Part shown: piece by piece, positions 1 to 5,178 of the stretch | How positions within the stretch are numbered: the first letter of the stretch is position 1 | Layout: each line of letters begins with the position of its first letter | Assembly (NCBI GenBank): GCA_031273405.1 | Contig: JAISRW010000150.1 | Span: 1 to 5,178 of the forward strand | Direction: 5' to 3' | Length of the DNA stretch: 5,178 nt | DNA from: Treponema sp. | Lineage (GTDB): Bacteria; Spirochaetota; Spirochaetia; Treponematales; Breznakiellaceae | Translations under genes and position numbers: made by a program | The notes under the pieces: model-generated | What the model was told of the DNA's origin: nothing | What the model saw: the letters and a program-made list of their open reading frames with translations, nothing else | The model's database searches: none

Positions 1-745
1 AAAACACCTGCCGGCGATCCGGGGTCTGCACCTCGCCGCCGAATTCCAGGGCCGCCTGGCGGCGCATATAAGCGGGGTCCCCGTCGCTGGGAAGGTGGAA
101 GAGGCAGAGGCGTTTTGCCCCTCCTTCCCGGGCGGTGACGCCCGCCTCCCGGTCGCTCATGTGCCCTAAGCCGGTGGAATGTCTGCTTCCGCTGGACATA
201 GTCGCCTCGCAGATGAGGAGATCCGCGGCCCGGATAAAATCCGCCGACCCGGGGAGATAGGCGGTGTCGGTAAAATACACCAGGACCTTCCCCTGCCTTT
301 CGAGCCTAAAGGCGTAACATTCCACAGGATGGTCAACTTTCATCACCGTGATGTTCATCCCCGCCATAGTAAACTCCATGCCCTCCCGCAGGGTTTCGGT
401 CATCGAGAAGGCGGGATACTCGATGACGGCCCGCAGGGGCTCAGGGCTTGCCGGGGCGTAGACCCGGAGCTTTTCCCTGCGGAGCCCCATCCTGAGCTTG
501 TTGCCGACCGCGTAGAGGAGGCATTCTAAATCGGAGAAATGATCAAAATGGAAATGGGACAGGAGAACCCCTTCCAAATCCTCGGCCCCGGCGTATTTAA
601 AAAACCGCGAAAGGGAGCCGCAGCCGCAGTCCAGGAGCAGCCTGCCCTCGGCGGTTTCCGCCAGCACGGAACAGCAGGCTTCCCCTGCCTGGGGAAAGGC
701 CCCCCACCAGCCCAGGAGGCAGACCTTTATAGAACAATCATTCAT
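1..745 (-). CDS. MBL-fold metal-dependent hydrolase, RNase Z/YhfI-like (3' end cut by window)
   Basis: Metallo-beta-lactamase-fold hydrolase, probably a cytoplasmic two-zinc phosphodiesterase or related esterase. The frame is open for 248 codons from ATG 745 to the left edge, with no stop seen. Residues 64-69 read HFHFDH, the HxHxDH metal motif. Further likely ligands are H139 (KVDHP), D160 (FTDTAY) and H217 (LFHLP). H195 lies in GHMSDREAG, which resembles the histidine motif of RNase Z-type and YhfI-type proteins and not that of class B lactamases. YhfI-like proteins are about 245 residues, so little should be missing. The start ATG overlaps the ATPase stop codon (ATGAATGA), and I see no clear ribosome binding site, so translation is probably coupled to the ATPase. 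The true substrate cannot be read from sequence. A PhnP-like cyclic phosphodiesterase role is an alternative. Fold and frame are secure; function is not. Confidence 0.88.
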   Translation of the reverse strand, partial: MNDCSIKVCLLGWWGAFPQAGEACCSVLAETAEGRLLLDCGCGSLSRFFKYAGAEDLEGVLLSHFHFDHFSDLECLLYAVGNKLRMGLRREKLRVYAPASPEPLRAVIEYPAFSMTETLREGMEFTMAGMNITVMKVDHPVECYAFRLERQGKVLVYFTDTAYLPGSADFIRAADLLICEATMSSGSRHSTGLGHMSDREAGVTAREGGAKRLCLFHLPSDGDPAYMRRQAALEFGGEVQTPDRRQVF

Positions 746-1838
746 CCAGCCACACCGCTTTGACTATGCCCAAGGGAACATTGTCCCCTATTTGAGCGTC
801 AAAATCTTCAGCGACCTTCATGCGGACCCCGCTGCCGCCGGCAAGGACCATGTGGTATTCGGTGATGTCGCCGTGGTAGAGCTTCCGGGTTATGACGGCC
901 TTCAGGGGCGAGTCCGCCTGGGGCTTTACGTGATGGGCCCGGACCGCCAAAAAACCCCCGGACCCGAAGGCGTCCGAGGACCCGGAAGACTCCGCATAGG
1001 GTACCTTTACAGGATACAGGCCGGCGGCCTTTACGGTCATCATGCCTTTTTCATCCGGCGATCCCCCTTCCCGTACCGCCGGGATGATATTGGCGGAACC
1101 TATGAATTTAGCCGCAAAAGTATTGGCCGGATGTTCGTAGAGATTATAGGGGGTGTCGAACTGGACGAGGTTTCCCCGGCGCATCACCGCTACCTTGTCG
1201 GACATGGTCATGGCTTCAACCTGATCGTGGGTGACGTTGACGATGGTGATTCCCAGGTTCCTCTGGATCTCCTTGATTTCTCCCCTCATCTCTTCCCGGA
1301 GGGCGGCGTCAAGATTGGAGAGCGGCTCGTCCAGGAGGAGAAGCCCGGGCTTCATGACCAGAGACCGGGCCAGGGCCACCCGCTGCTGCTGGCCCCCCGA
1401 AAGCTCGTGGGCCATGCGGCCCTCGTAGCCGTCCAGGTGCACGGTTTTGAGGGTGGCCAGGGTCTTTTCCCTGATTTCGCTCTTGCTCATTTTGCGGAAC
1501 TTTAAGGGGTAGGCCGCATTGTCGAAGACATTCATGTGGGGCCATACCGCATAGGATTGAAACACCATGCCCACATCCCGCTCTTCCGGCATCAGGGGAG
1601 GACGGCGGCTTTCCATATCCACCAGGACCCTGTCGTCCAGGGTGATTTTCCCCCTGCTGGGGACAATAAAGCCCGCCACCATACGCAGGATAGTGGTTTT
1701 CCCGCACCCCGAGGGGCCTACCACCGTAACCAGTTCCCCGTCCTCAACAGCAAAGGACAGGTTATTGACCGCCAGGGTTTCCCGGCTCGTGGATTCACCG
1801 AAAATCTTTACAATACCGGACAACACGAGTTTTCCCAT
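738..1838 (-). CDS. ABC transporter ATP-binding protein (FbpC/AfuC/PotA-like importer ATPase)
   Basis: Cytoplasmic ATPase that powers the importer encoded by the two upstream genes. In its 366 residues the full motif set is visible: Walker A GPSGCGKTT at 41-49, Q-loop glutamine 94 in VFQSYAVWPHM, signature LSGGQQQ at 146-152, Walker B LLLLDEP at 166-172, D-loop SNLD at 174-177 and switch histidine 204 in THDQVEA. Residues from about 240 to the end form a TOBE-type regulatory domain, which this length and class normally carry. The closest classes are the iron(III), hexose-phosphate, aminoethylphosphonate and spermidine/putrescine ATPases, and the ATPase alone does not settle the substrate. The gene begins 17 bases after the permease stop, and AGGA sits about six bases before ATG 1838. 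Its stop overlaps the start of the hydrolase gene. No key residue is missing. Confidence 0.96.
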   Translation of the reverse strand: MGKLVLSGIVKIFGESTSRETLAVNNLSFAVEDGELVTVVGPSGCGKTTILRMVAGFIVPSRGKITLDDRVLVDMESRRPPLMPEERDVGMVFQSYAVWPHMNVFDNAAYPLKFRKMSKSEIREKTLATLKTVHLDGYEGRMAHELSGGQQQRVALARSLVMKPGLLLLDEPLSNLDAALREEMRGEIKEIQRNLGITIVNVTHDQVEAMTMSDKVAVMRRGNLVQFDTPYNLYEHPANTFAAKFIGSANIIPAVREGGSPDEKGMMTVKAAGLYPVKVPYAESSGSSDAFGSGGFLAVRAHHVKPQADSPLKAVITRKLYHGDITEYHMVLAGGSGVRMKVAEDFDAQIGDNVPLGIVKAVWLDE

Positions 1839-1855
1839 TTGCTTCCTTATCCCCC

Positions 1856-3610
1856 CTATTGCGGAGTCAGCGCGACGGCGCCGCCGTTTTTACCGTTTCT
1901 CTTTTTTGCCCTTTCGCTTATATTCTGAATCAATATATTGACAAAAACCACAAGGATGATGAGCATGATGGCAAGAGCCGCGGTTCTGAGAATCTTCCCC
2001 TCTTCCTGGGAATTGAACACCACAGTCCCTATGGTCTCGCTGCCTACCGACCAGAGCAGGGCCGACAGGGTGATTTCCGACAGCGCCGGGGCTGCCACCA
2101 GGAAGAAGGAACTTATCATGCTGTTCTTGAGCAGGGGGAGGACAATATCCCCGAAGGCTCTTGTGTGGGAAGCGCCGGAGACCCTGGCGGCTTCCTCAAG
2201 GGAAATATCGATCTGGCTTATGGCGCCCGCTATGTTGCTATACCCCAGGTTCATGAACCGGGCTATATAGGCGACCAGGAGTATCCAGATGGTGCCGTAG
2301 ATCTTCCAGCCCGTCACCGGCAGGGGCTGGGCAAAGGAGAGGATCATGGCGATGGCTATGATGGTCCCCGGCAGGGCGTAAGGCAGGGTCACCATAGTCT
2401 GCATGAGGCCTATCCCCCTGACCCCCCGGACGCCGCCCCGGATGGCGATGTAGGCGATGATCAGGGTCACCACGGCGATGATCACGGCGGACACGGCGGA
2501 CAGCACCAGGCTGTTCTGAAAGGACCGGGCGATATTCGGGATCAGCACCAGGCCGGTAATGTTTTTCACCGTCATGTTCCCGGGGCCGAAGGGAAGGCCG
2601 TACACCTTGGTCAGGGAGGTGATAAGGGCGGCGATAATGGGGGCGCAGGTGCTGATGAGGAAGACAAGGGCCAGGGCGCCGAAGAGCATCCATCTGGCAA
2701 AGCCCAGCTTTACCGGTTCGGCGGCGGCGCTTTTGCCGGTAACCACGGAGAATTTATTGGTTTTTAAGACCCGGTTATAGAGCCAAAGGCCAAGAAGCCC
2801 GAAGAGGGAGAGAAAAATCGAATAGGCCGCGGCGATCTGCATGTTATTCGGCATGTCCGGGCGGTGGATGAGGTAATAGATCTGGGTCGTCATGAGGCGT
2901 ATGCGGTTCGGGGCGCCCAGGGCGGCGGACACCCCGAAGTCGGCCAGGACGAACATGAAAAGCAGGAGCATGGCCCCGATGATGGAAGGAGCCAGGAGGG
3001 GAAGGGTGATGTTCCGCATGGTCTTCCAGGGGGAGGCCCCGGATATCCTGGAGGCCTCTTCCATGGAGGCGGGAATTTTCCGCATAGTAGGGAGCACCAC
3101 GATGAAGGGAACCGCATAACGGTAGATGGACATGACAAAGACCATCCCCGGTATGCTGTAGATATTAAGGAGAGGGGTTTCCAGGCCGAAAACCGTCATG
3201 AAGAACCGGTTAAAGTAACCCACAGGCCCCAGCAAAAAGGTCCAGGAAATGGCGCCTATAAAAGGCGGGATAAAATAGGGTATGGATAAGAGGATCTGCC
3301 AGGCCCGTTTGCAGGGTACGTCGGTACGGGCCGCCGCCCAGGCCAAAAAGACCCCCATGATGGTGGCAAAGACGGTTGTGGGGAGCACGACCTTGGCGGA
3401 ATTAATCATACTTTGAATGATCCCCTGGTCCTTGAAGATCATGGCGTAATTCGCCAGGGAATAACCCGCTTCGGTTTTGAAGCTGTTGATGACAAGGGTC
3501 AAAGAGGGGTAGATAACGATAAGACCTAAAAACACAACCGTTGCCCACCAGACGGCGGGAGGTGTAACCCGGGCTATTTTTTTCTGAAGCCTATGAGTGC
3601 GACCAAACAT
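1856..3610 (-). CDS. ABC transporter permease, fused two-domain (FbpB/AfuB-like)
   Basis: Inner-membrane channel of the importer, 584 residues, with two BPD_transp_1-type permease domains fused in one chain. Each half has its own EAA coupling loop that docks on the ATPase: EEASRISGASPW at 184-195 and EEAARVSGASHT at 472-483, each followed by a conserved LPLL. Hydrophobic stretches include about 21-41, 73-93, 106-126, 153-174, 206-230, 260-278, 306-332, 366-390, 404-426, 438-455, 498-520 and 543-563, about twelve in all. The basic cytoplasmic linker lies near 280-305, between the halves. One fused chain serves in place of a permease heterodimer, as in FbpB/SfuB-type iron and AfuB-type sugar-phosphate systems. 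ATG 3610 is chosen because AGGA lies six bases upstream. A 130-base gap with two stem-loops separates it from the binding protein gene, while the ATPase follows after 17 bases. Confidence 0.95.
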   Translation of the reverse strand: MFGRTHRLQKKIARVTPPAVWWATVVFLGLIVIYPSLTLVINSFKTEAGYSLANYAMIFKDQGIIQSMINSAKVVLPTTVFATIMGVFLAWAAARTDVPCKRAWQILLSIPYFIPPFIGAISWTFLLGPVGYFNRFFMTVFGLETPLLNIYSIPGMVFVMSIYRYAVPFIVVLPTMRKIPASMEEASRISGASPWKTMRNITLPLLAPSIIGAMLLLFMFVLADFGVSAALGAPNRIRLMTTQIYYLIHRPDMPNNMQIAAAYSIFLSLFGLLGLWLYNRVLKTNKFSVVTGKSAAAEPVKLGFARWMLFGALALVFLISTCAPIIAALITSLTKVYGLPFGPGNMTVKNITGLVLIPNIARSFQNSLVLSAVSAVIIAVVTLIIAYIAIRGGVRGVRGIGLMQTMVTLPYALPGTIIAIAMILSFAQPLPVTGWKIYGTIWILLVAYIARFMNLGYSNIAGAISQIDISLEEAARVSGASHTRAFGDIVLPLLKNSMISSFFLVAAPALSEITLSALLWSVGSETIGTVVFNSQEEGKILRTAALAIMLIILVVFVNILIQNISERAKKRNGKNGGAVALTPQ

Positions 3611-3623
3611 AGCCTATCCTTTA

Positions 3624-3668
3624 AAATTTAAGGCTGCTTTCCCCAAACTGAAGTTTTGGGAAAGCCTC
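3624..3668 (-). repeat. Palindromic repeat element, copy 1 (inverted partner of 5060-5104)
   Basis: A 45-base element whose core forms a hairpin: arms 3636-3648 (GCTTTCCCCAAAC) and 3653-3665 (GTTTTGGGAAAGC), with one C/T mismatch. It is identical at 43 of 45 positions to the reverse complement of 5060-5104. One of the two differences (base 3644) is what breaks the otherwise perfect stem. It sits just upstream of the permease ribosome binding site, so it is transcribed into the intercistronic region and could also slow exonucleases or dampen downstream translation. The repeat is seen directly; the effect is inferred. Confidence 0.85.
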
Positions 3669-3685
3669 CTTTGTTACGAATTCCG

Positions 3686-3736
3686 AAGCAAATCCCAAGT
3701 CCGCCGCACCGGGGAGAATATCCCCGGTGTTTGCTT
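3686..3736 (-). other. Intercistronic stem-loop after the binding-protein gene
   Basis: Perfect 9-base arms at 3707-3715 and 3721-3729 (CACCGGGGA/TCCCCGGTG) enclose a 5-base loop. An outer 7-base pair of arms, AAGCAAA at 3686-3692 and TTTGCTT at 3730-3736, extends the stem across a 14-base one-sided bulge. On the transcript it begins five bases after the binding-protein stop codon. No U-run follows on the minus strand, so it is unlikely to be a full terminator. Stem-loops in this position often protect the abundant binding-protein message from 3' decay while limiting permease expression, and I infer that role here. Confidence 0.7.
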
Positions 3737-3740
3737 TGTC

Positions 3741-4799
3741 CTATTTTCCGAATTTTTCTTCGTAGCTTGAACGGATATTGGCCGATTCCCTGAGATAATA
3801 GTCAAGATCAAAGGGCATGGTCTTTATAGTATCCGCCGCGGGAGCTCCCGCCGGAAGCGGGGCGCCGGGCATGACCGGAATATATCCCTGAAGGGAGAAA
3901 AGTTCCTGGGACGCGCTCTTGAACATGTGATCCACAAAGGCTTTGGCCGCCTGTTCCTGTTCGGGTGAAAGATTATTCACTATCGAAACCGGCGTGGGAA
4001 TCAGCACCGCCCCGGAACTGGGCCATACCACTTCCACGGGGCTCCCCGCCCTCTTGGCGTTCATCGCCATAAAGTCCACGATCAGCACCGCCGCGTATTC
4101 GCCGGAAGAAACCTTGGTCTGAAGGGTCCCGTTGGCCTGCTCTCCCTTGACGTCGTTCTTCCGCATATCCTCGTAGAATTTCCACCCTACCTTGTCGCCG
4201 TTCTGTACATGAACCACCAGGGCGGTAAAAGCGCCGCCTGAATAGTTGGGGTTAGCCATGCCAACCTTGCTCCTGAAGGCAGGGCCGGTCAGATCGTTCC
4301 AGTCCGCGGGCGGGCTGGAAGTCACCTGCCGGGTGTTATAGGCGATGACGTTGTAAATGAGGCGGACTTCGTGGCCCATGCCGTTGTTGTAGGCGTATTC
4401 GGGTTTGATCCGCGAAACCTCTTCGGGGGAATAGTGAAGGATGAAGCCCTTATCATCAAGCTGTTTGATGAAGCCTATATCGGCAAACCAGAGAATATTA
4501 GCCGGGGTGCCGCCGGTTTGCAGTTCCGCGTTAAGCTTGCTGATCACGTTGCCGGTACCGGAACGGAAGATTTCGATCTTCACCTTTGGATAGGTTTTAT
4601 TGAAGTCCGCAATCATCTCCGCCGCCAGGTCTTCCGGCTCCGAGGTGTAGAGAGTGAGATTGGCCGCCAGTGCCGCCGGGCTCGCCGCTCCTCCAGCCAC
4701 CGGGACGGGGGCGCTCTGGCTTCCCCCGCCGGCAAAAACGGAAACCCCTAATGCCGCGAACAGCACAAGGCATACGATAAGATTCTTCTCATTCTTCAT
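3741..4799 (-). CDS. Extracellular solute-binding protein of an ABC importer (family 1, Fe3+/phosphorylated-substrate type)
   Basis: Periplasmic receptor that captures the substrate and delivers it to the permease. It has 352 residues from ATG 4799. A TTG two codons upstream is also in frame but would leave no gap after the AGGAG at 4806-4810, whereas ATG 4799 has a six-base gap. Residues 1-23 form a signal peptide (basic MKNEKN, hydrophobic core, then VFA before GGGSQ) with no cysteine in a lipobox position, followed by a Gly/Ala/Pro-rich linker to about residue 46. The mature domain has the LTLYTSEPED first strand, a SGTGNV loop at 80-85, WFAD at 104-107, LIYNVIAYN at 147-155 and DFMAMNAKRAGSPVEVVWP at 242-260. 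The Tyr-Tyr pair of ferric-binding proteins is absent around 241-245. Substrates known for this broad class include iron, hexose phosphates and aminoethylphosphonate; the one here is undetermined. Confidence 0.93.
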   Translation of the reverse strand: MKNEKNLIVCLVLFAALGVSVFAGGGSQSAPVPVAGGAASPAALAANLTLYTSEPEDLAAEMIADFNKTYPKVKIEIFRSGTGNVISKLNAELQTGGTPANILWFADIGFIKQLDDKGFILHYSPEEVSRIKPEYAYNNGMGHEVRLIYNVIAYNTRQVTSSPPADWNDLTGPAFRSKVGMANPNYSGGAFTALVVHVQNGDKVGWKFYEDMRKNDVKGEQANGTLQTKVSSGEYAAVLIVDFMAMNAKRAGSPVEVVWPSSGAVLIPTPVSIVNNLSPEQEQAAKAFVDHMFKSASQELFSLQGYIPVMPGAPLPAGAPAADTIKTMPFDLDYYLRESANIRSSYEEKFGK

Positions 4800-4805
4800 A
4801 ATCAA

Positions 4806-4810
4806 CTCCT
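4806..4810 (-). promoter_or_regulatory. Ribosome binding site deciding the binding-protein start
   Basis: AGGAG on the minus strand, six bases (TTGATT) before ATG 4799. The in-frame TTG at 4803-4805 abuts this site and so cannot be served by it, which makes ATG the better start. Confidence 0.8.
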
Positions 4811-4820
4811 AAAATAGTAC

Positions 4821-4837
4821 CCGGCCCTAAGGGCCGG
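4821..4837 (-). promoter_or_regulatory. Short GC-rich hairpin just upstream of the ribosome binding site
   Basis: Perfect 7-base arms CCGGCCC (4821-4827) and GGGCCGG (4831-4837) with a 3-base loop. On the transcript the stem ends ten bases before the AGGAG, followed by GTACTATTTT. It could tune ribosome access or act as a weak attenuator. The structure is visible; the role is inferred. Confidence 0.5.
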
Positions 4838-4870
4838 ACAGTTTTACCATGCAAAAGCACAGTCATTTGA

Positions 4871-4903
4871 GCCGGTTCCAAAACAACCGGTTTTGGAACC
4901 GGC
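4871..4903. repeat. Palindromic repeat, diverged copy in the leader
   Basis: Perfect 14-base arms, GCCGGTTCCAAAAC (4871-4884) and its complement (4890-4903), around the loop AACCG. The inner CCAAAAC/GTTTTGG core and the loop match the hairpin at 5140-5176, while the outer stem is different yet still fully paired. It lies between promoter and start codon, so it would be a stable hairpin in the 5' leader of the mRNA. Confidence 0.75.
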
Positions 4904-4919
4904 GCATCTCCTCAAGAAA

Positions 4920-4956
4920 CCCATGTCCATAGTGGATCGACCGTACCGGACATGGG
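4920..4956 (-). promoter_or_regulatory. Inverted repeat at the predicted transcription start
   Basis: Perfect 9-base arms CCCATGTCC (4920-4928) and GGACATGGG (4948-4956) separated by 19 bases. The promoter-proximal arm covers the predicted start point near 4953. It may be an operator or a 5'-end stem-loop. If transcription starts at 4953 only about six of the nine pairs remain in RNA, which slightly favours a DNA site. Confidence 0.5.
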
Positions 4957-4959
4957 CCT

Positions 4960-4988
4960 ATTATCCTTTGCGAATTTGCAAAAGTCAA
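4960..4988 (-). promoter_or_regulatory. Sigma-70-type promoter of the transporter operon
   Basis: On the minus strand, TTGACT (4988-4983, five of six consensus bases), a 17-base spacer and GATAAT (4965-4960, five of six). Predicted start is near A4953, giving a leader of about 154 bases before ATG 4799. It is the only strong match I found upstream of the binding-protein gene and faces the right way. Confidence 0.75.
4967..4982. promoter_or_regulatory. Candidate operator filling the promoter spacer
   Basis: TTTGC, six bases, then GCAAA: a 16-base near-palindrome with 14 of 16 positions symmetric (centre GAATTT). It occupies 16 of the 17 spacer bases, so a dimeric regulator bound here would block RNA polymerase. 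It does not resemble a Fur box. The regulator is unknown. Confidence 0.45.
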
Positions 4989-5059
4989 GTTTGGTTGGTG
5001 CTTTTTGTGCCGATACTTTACCCATTGGAAAGCTTTTTCCGGAATTTATCCTCATAGAT

Positions 5060-5104
5060 GAGGCTTTCCCAAAACTTCAGTTTTGGGAAAGCAACCTTAA
5101 ATTT
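5060..5104 (+). repeat. Palindromic repeat element, copy 2 (inverted partner of 3624-3668)
   Basis: Perfect 14-base arms GCTTTCCCAAAACT (5063-5076) and complement (5079-5092) with a 2-base centre, followed by the AT-rich tail CCTTAAATTT. The whole 45 bases match the reverse complement of 3624-3668 at 43 positions, and the match extends beyond the hairpin, so the two are copies of one element and not independent stem-loops. Confidence 0.88.
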
Positions 5105-5108
5105 AAAT

Positions 5109-5136
5109 GAAAAAGCGGGCTTTAGGCCGCTTTTTC
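5109..5136. terminator. Bidirectional rho-independent terminator-like hairpin
   Basis: Perfect arms GAAAAAGCGG (5109-5118) and CCGCTTTTTC (5127-5136) around an 8-base loop. A GC-containing stem with an A-run before it and a T-run after it works on either strand. It probably ends a transcript arriving from a gene to the right of the window and so insulates the operon promoter. It lies between two repeat copies. Confidence 0.7.
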
Positions 5137-5139
5137 GGA

Positions 5140-5176
5140 AGCTTTTCCCAAAACTAACCGAGTTTTGGGAAAAGCT
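5140..5176. repeat. Palindromic repeat, copy with the longest perfect stem
   Basis: Perfect 16-base arms, AGCTTTTCCCAAAACT (5140-5155) and complement (5161-5176), around the loop AACCG. It shares the CCCAAAAC/GTTTTGGG core with the other copies and the same five-base loop as the copy at 4871-4903. It ends two bases before the window edge, so any tail beyond the hairpin is unseen. Confidence 0.85.
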
Positions 5177-5178
5177 CA

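Larger units (their letters stand above)
4800..5178. other. 379-base non-coding region upstream of the operon
   Basis: No convincing gene is seen on either strand. From left to right it holds the binding-protein ribosome binding site, three inverted repeats in the presumed leader, a sigma-70-like promoter with a palindromic spacer, an AT-rich stretch near 4989-5059 in which I see no clear signal, and then a block of repeat, terminator-like hairpin and repeat that reaches the right edge. Several ORFs of 13-28 codons can be read in the leader, but none has a credible ribosome binding site. Confidence 0.75.

Noticed and set aside
792..1505. Open frame of 237 codons on the plus strand
   Set aside because: It lies wholly antisense to the ATPase, whose motifs are intact; its protein is Gly/His/Arg-rich with no recognisable fold, as expected for a shadow of GC-rich coding DNA.
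1859..2767. Open frame of 302 codons on the plus strand
   Set aside because: It is antisense to the permease, rich in Gly, Asp, His and Gln with no domain, and is explained by the reversed codons of a membrane protein.
3669..3674. AGGAGG on the minus strand inside the intercistronic gap
   Set aside because: No start codon or open frame follows at a useful distance; it is next to the repeat hairpin and is probably incidental.
4800..4953. Tiny leader ORFs, for example 13 codons from 4953, 14 codons from 4907 and about 25 codons overlapping the binding-protein start
   Set aside because: One would be leaderless and another has its purine-rich stretch directly touching the ATG. Several frames are open at once, which points to chance in GC-rich repeats.
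4957..4990. Fur box expected for an iron-uptake promoter
   Set aside because: Only an isolated GATAAT is present and it is the -10 box; no tandem or inverted GATAAT array is seen.
3624..5104. Composite transposon or insertion sequence bounded by the inverted repeats
   Set aside because: No transposase gene lies between the copies, and the enclosed gene is an ordinary operon member.
3624..5176. CRISPR array, because of several similar repeats
   Set aside because: The copies are unevenly spaced, occur in both orientations and are long palindromes separated by a gene, not direct repeats with uniform spacers.

Overview
The window carries one minus-strand operon, read from right to left: a periplasmic solute-binding protein, a fused two-domain permease, an ABC ATPase and a metallo-beta-lactamase-fold hydrolase that runs off the left edge. 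The first three form a complete binding-protein-dependent importer of the FbpABC/AfuABC/PhnSTUV-like class, which takes up ferric iron, phosphorylated sugars or phosphonates. The binding protein lacks the Tyr-Tyr pair of true ferric-binding proteins where it would be expected, so an organic or phosphorylated substrate is at least as likely as iron.

The organism is probably a spirochaete, perhaps a termite-gut-type Treponema of moderate to high GC. This rests mainly on the binding protein's export signal, which ends VFA-GGGSQ with no lipobox cysteine, a form I associate with that group, and on the general look of the ATPase and permease. It is an inference, not a proven assignment.

Layout. 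Positions 1-745: hydrolase with RNase Z-type metal ligands, overlapping the ATPase gene by 8 bases. 738-1838: ATPase. 1856-3610: 584-residue permease with two EAA loops. 3611-3740: intercistronic gap with two stem-loops, one of them a dispersed palindromic repeat. 3741-4799: binding protein. 4800-5178: 379 bases with no convincing gene but dense in signals. This last stretch holds a strong sigma-70-type promoter (TTGACT, 17-base spacer, GATAAT), a near-palindrome filling the spacer, three inverted repeats between promoter and start codon, a bidirectional terminator-like hairpin, and further repeat copies.

The least ordinary content is the repeat family. Four hairpins share a CCAAAAC/GTTTTGG core within about 1.55 kb, all outside genes. 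Two of them belong to 45-base elements that match at 43 of 45 positions in opposite orientation and bracket the binding-protein gene together with its promoter.
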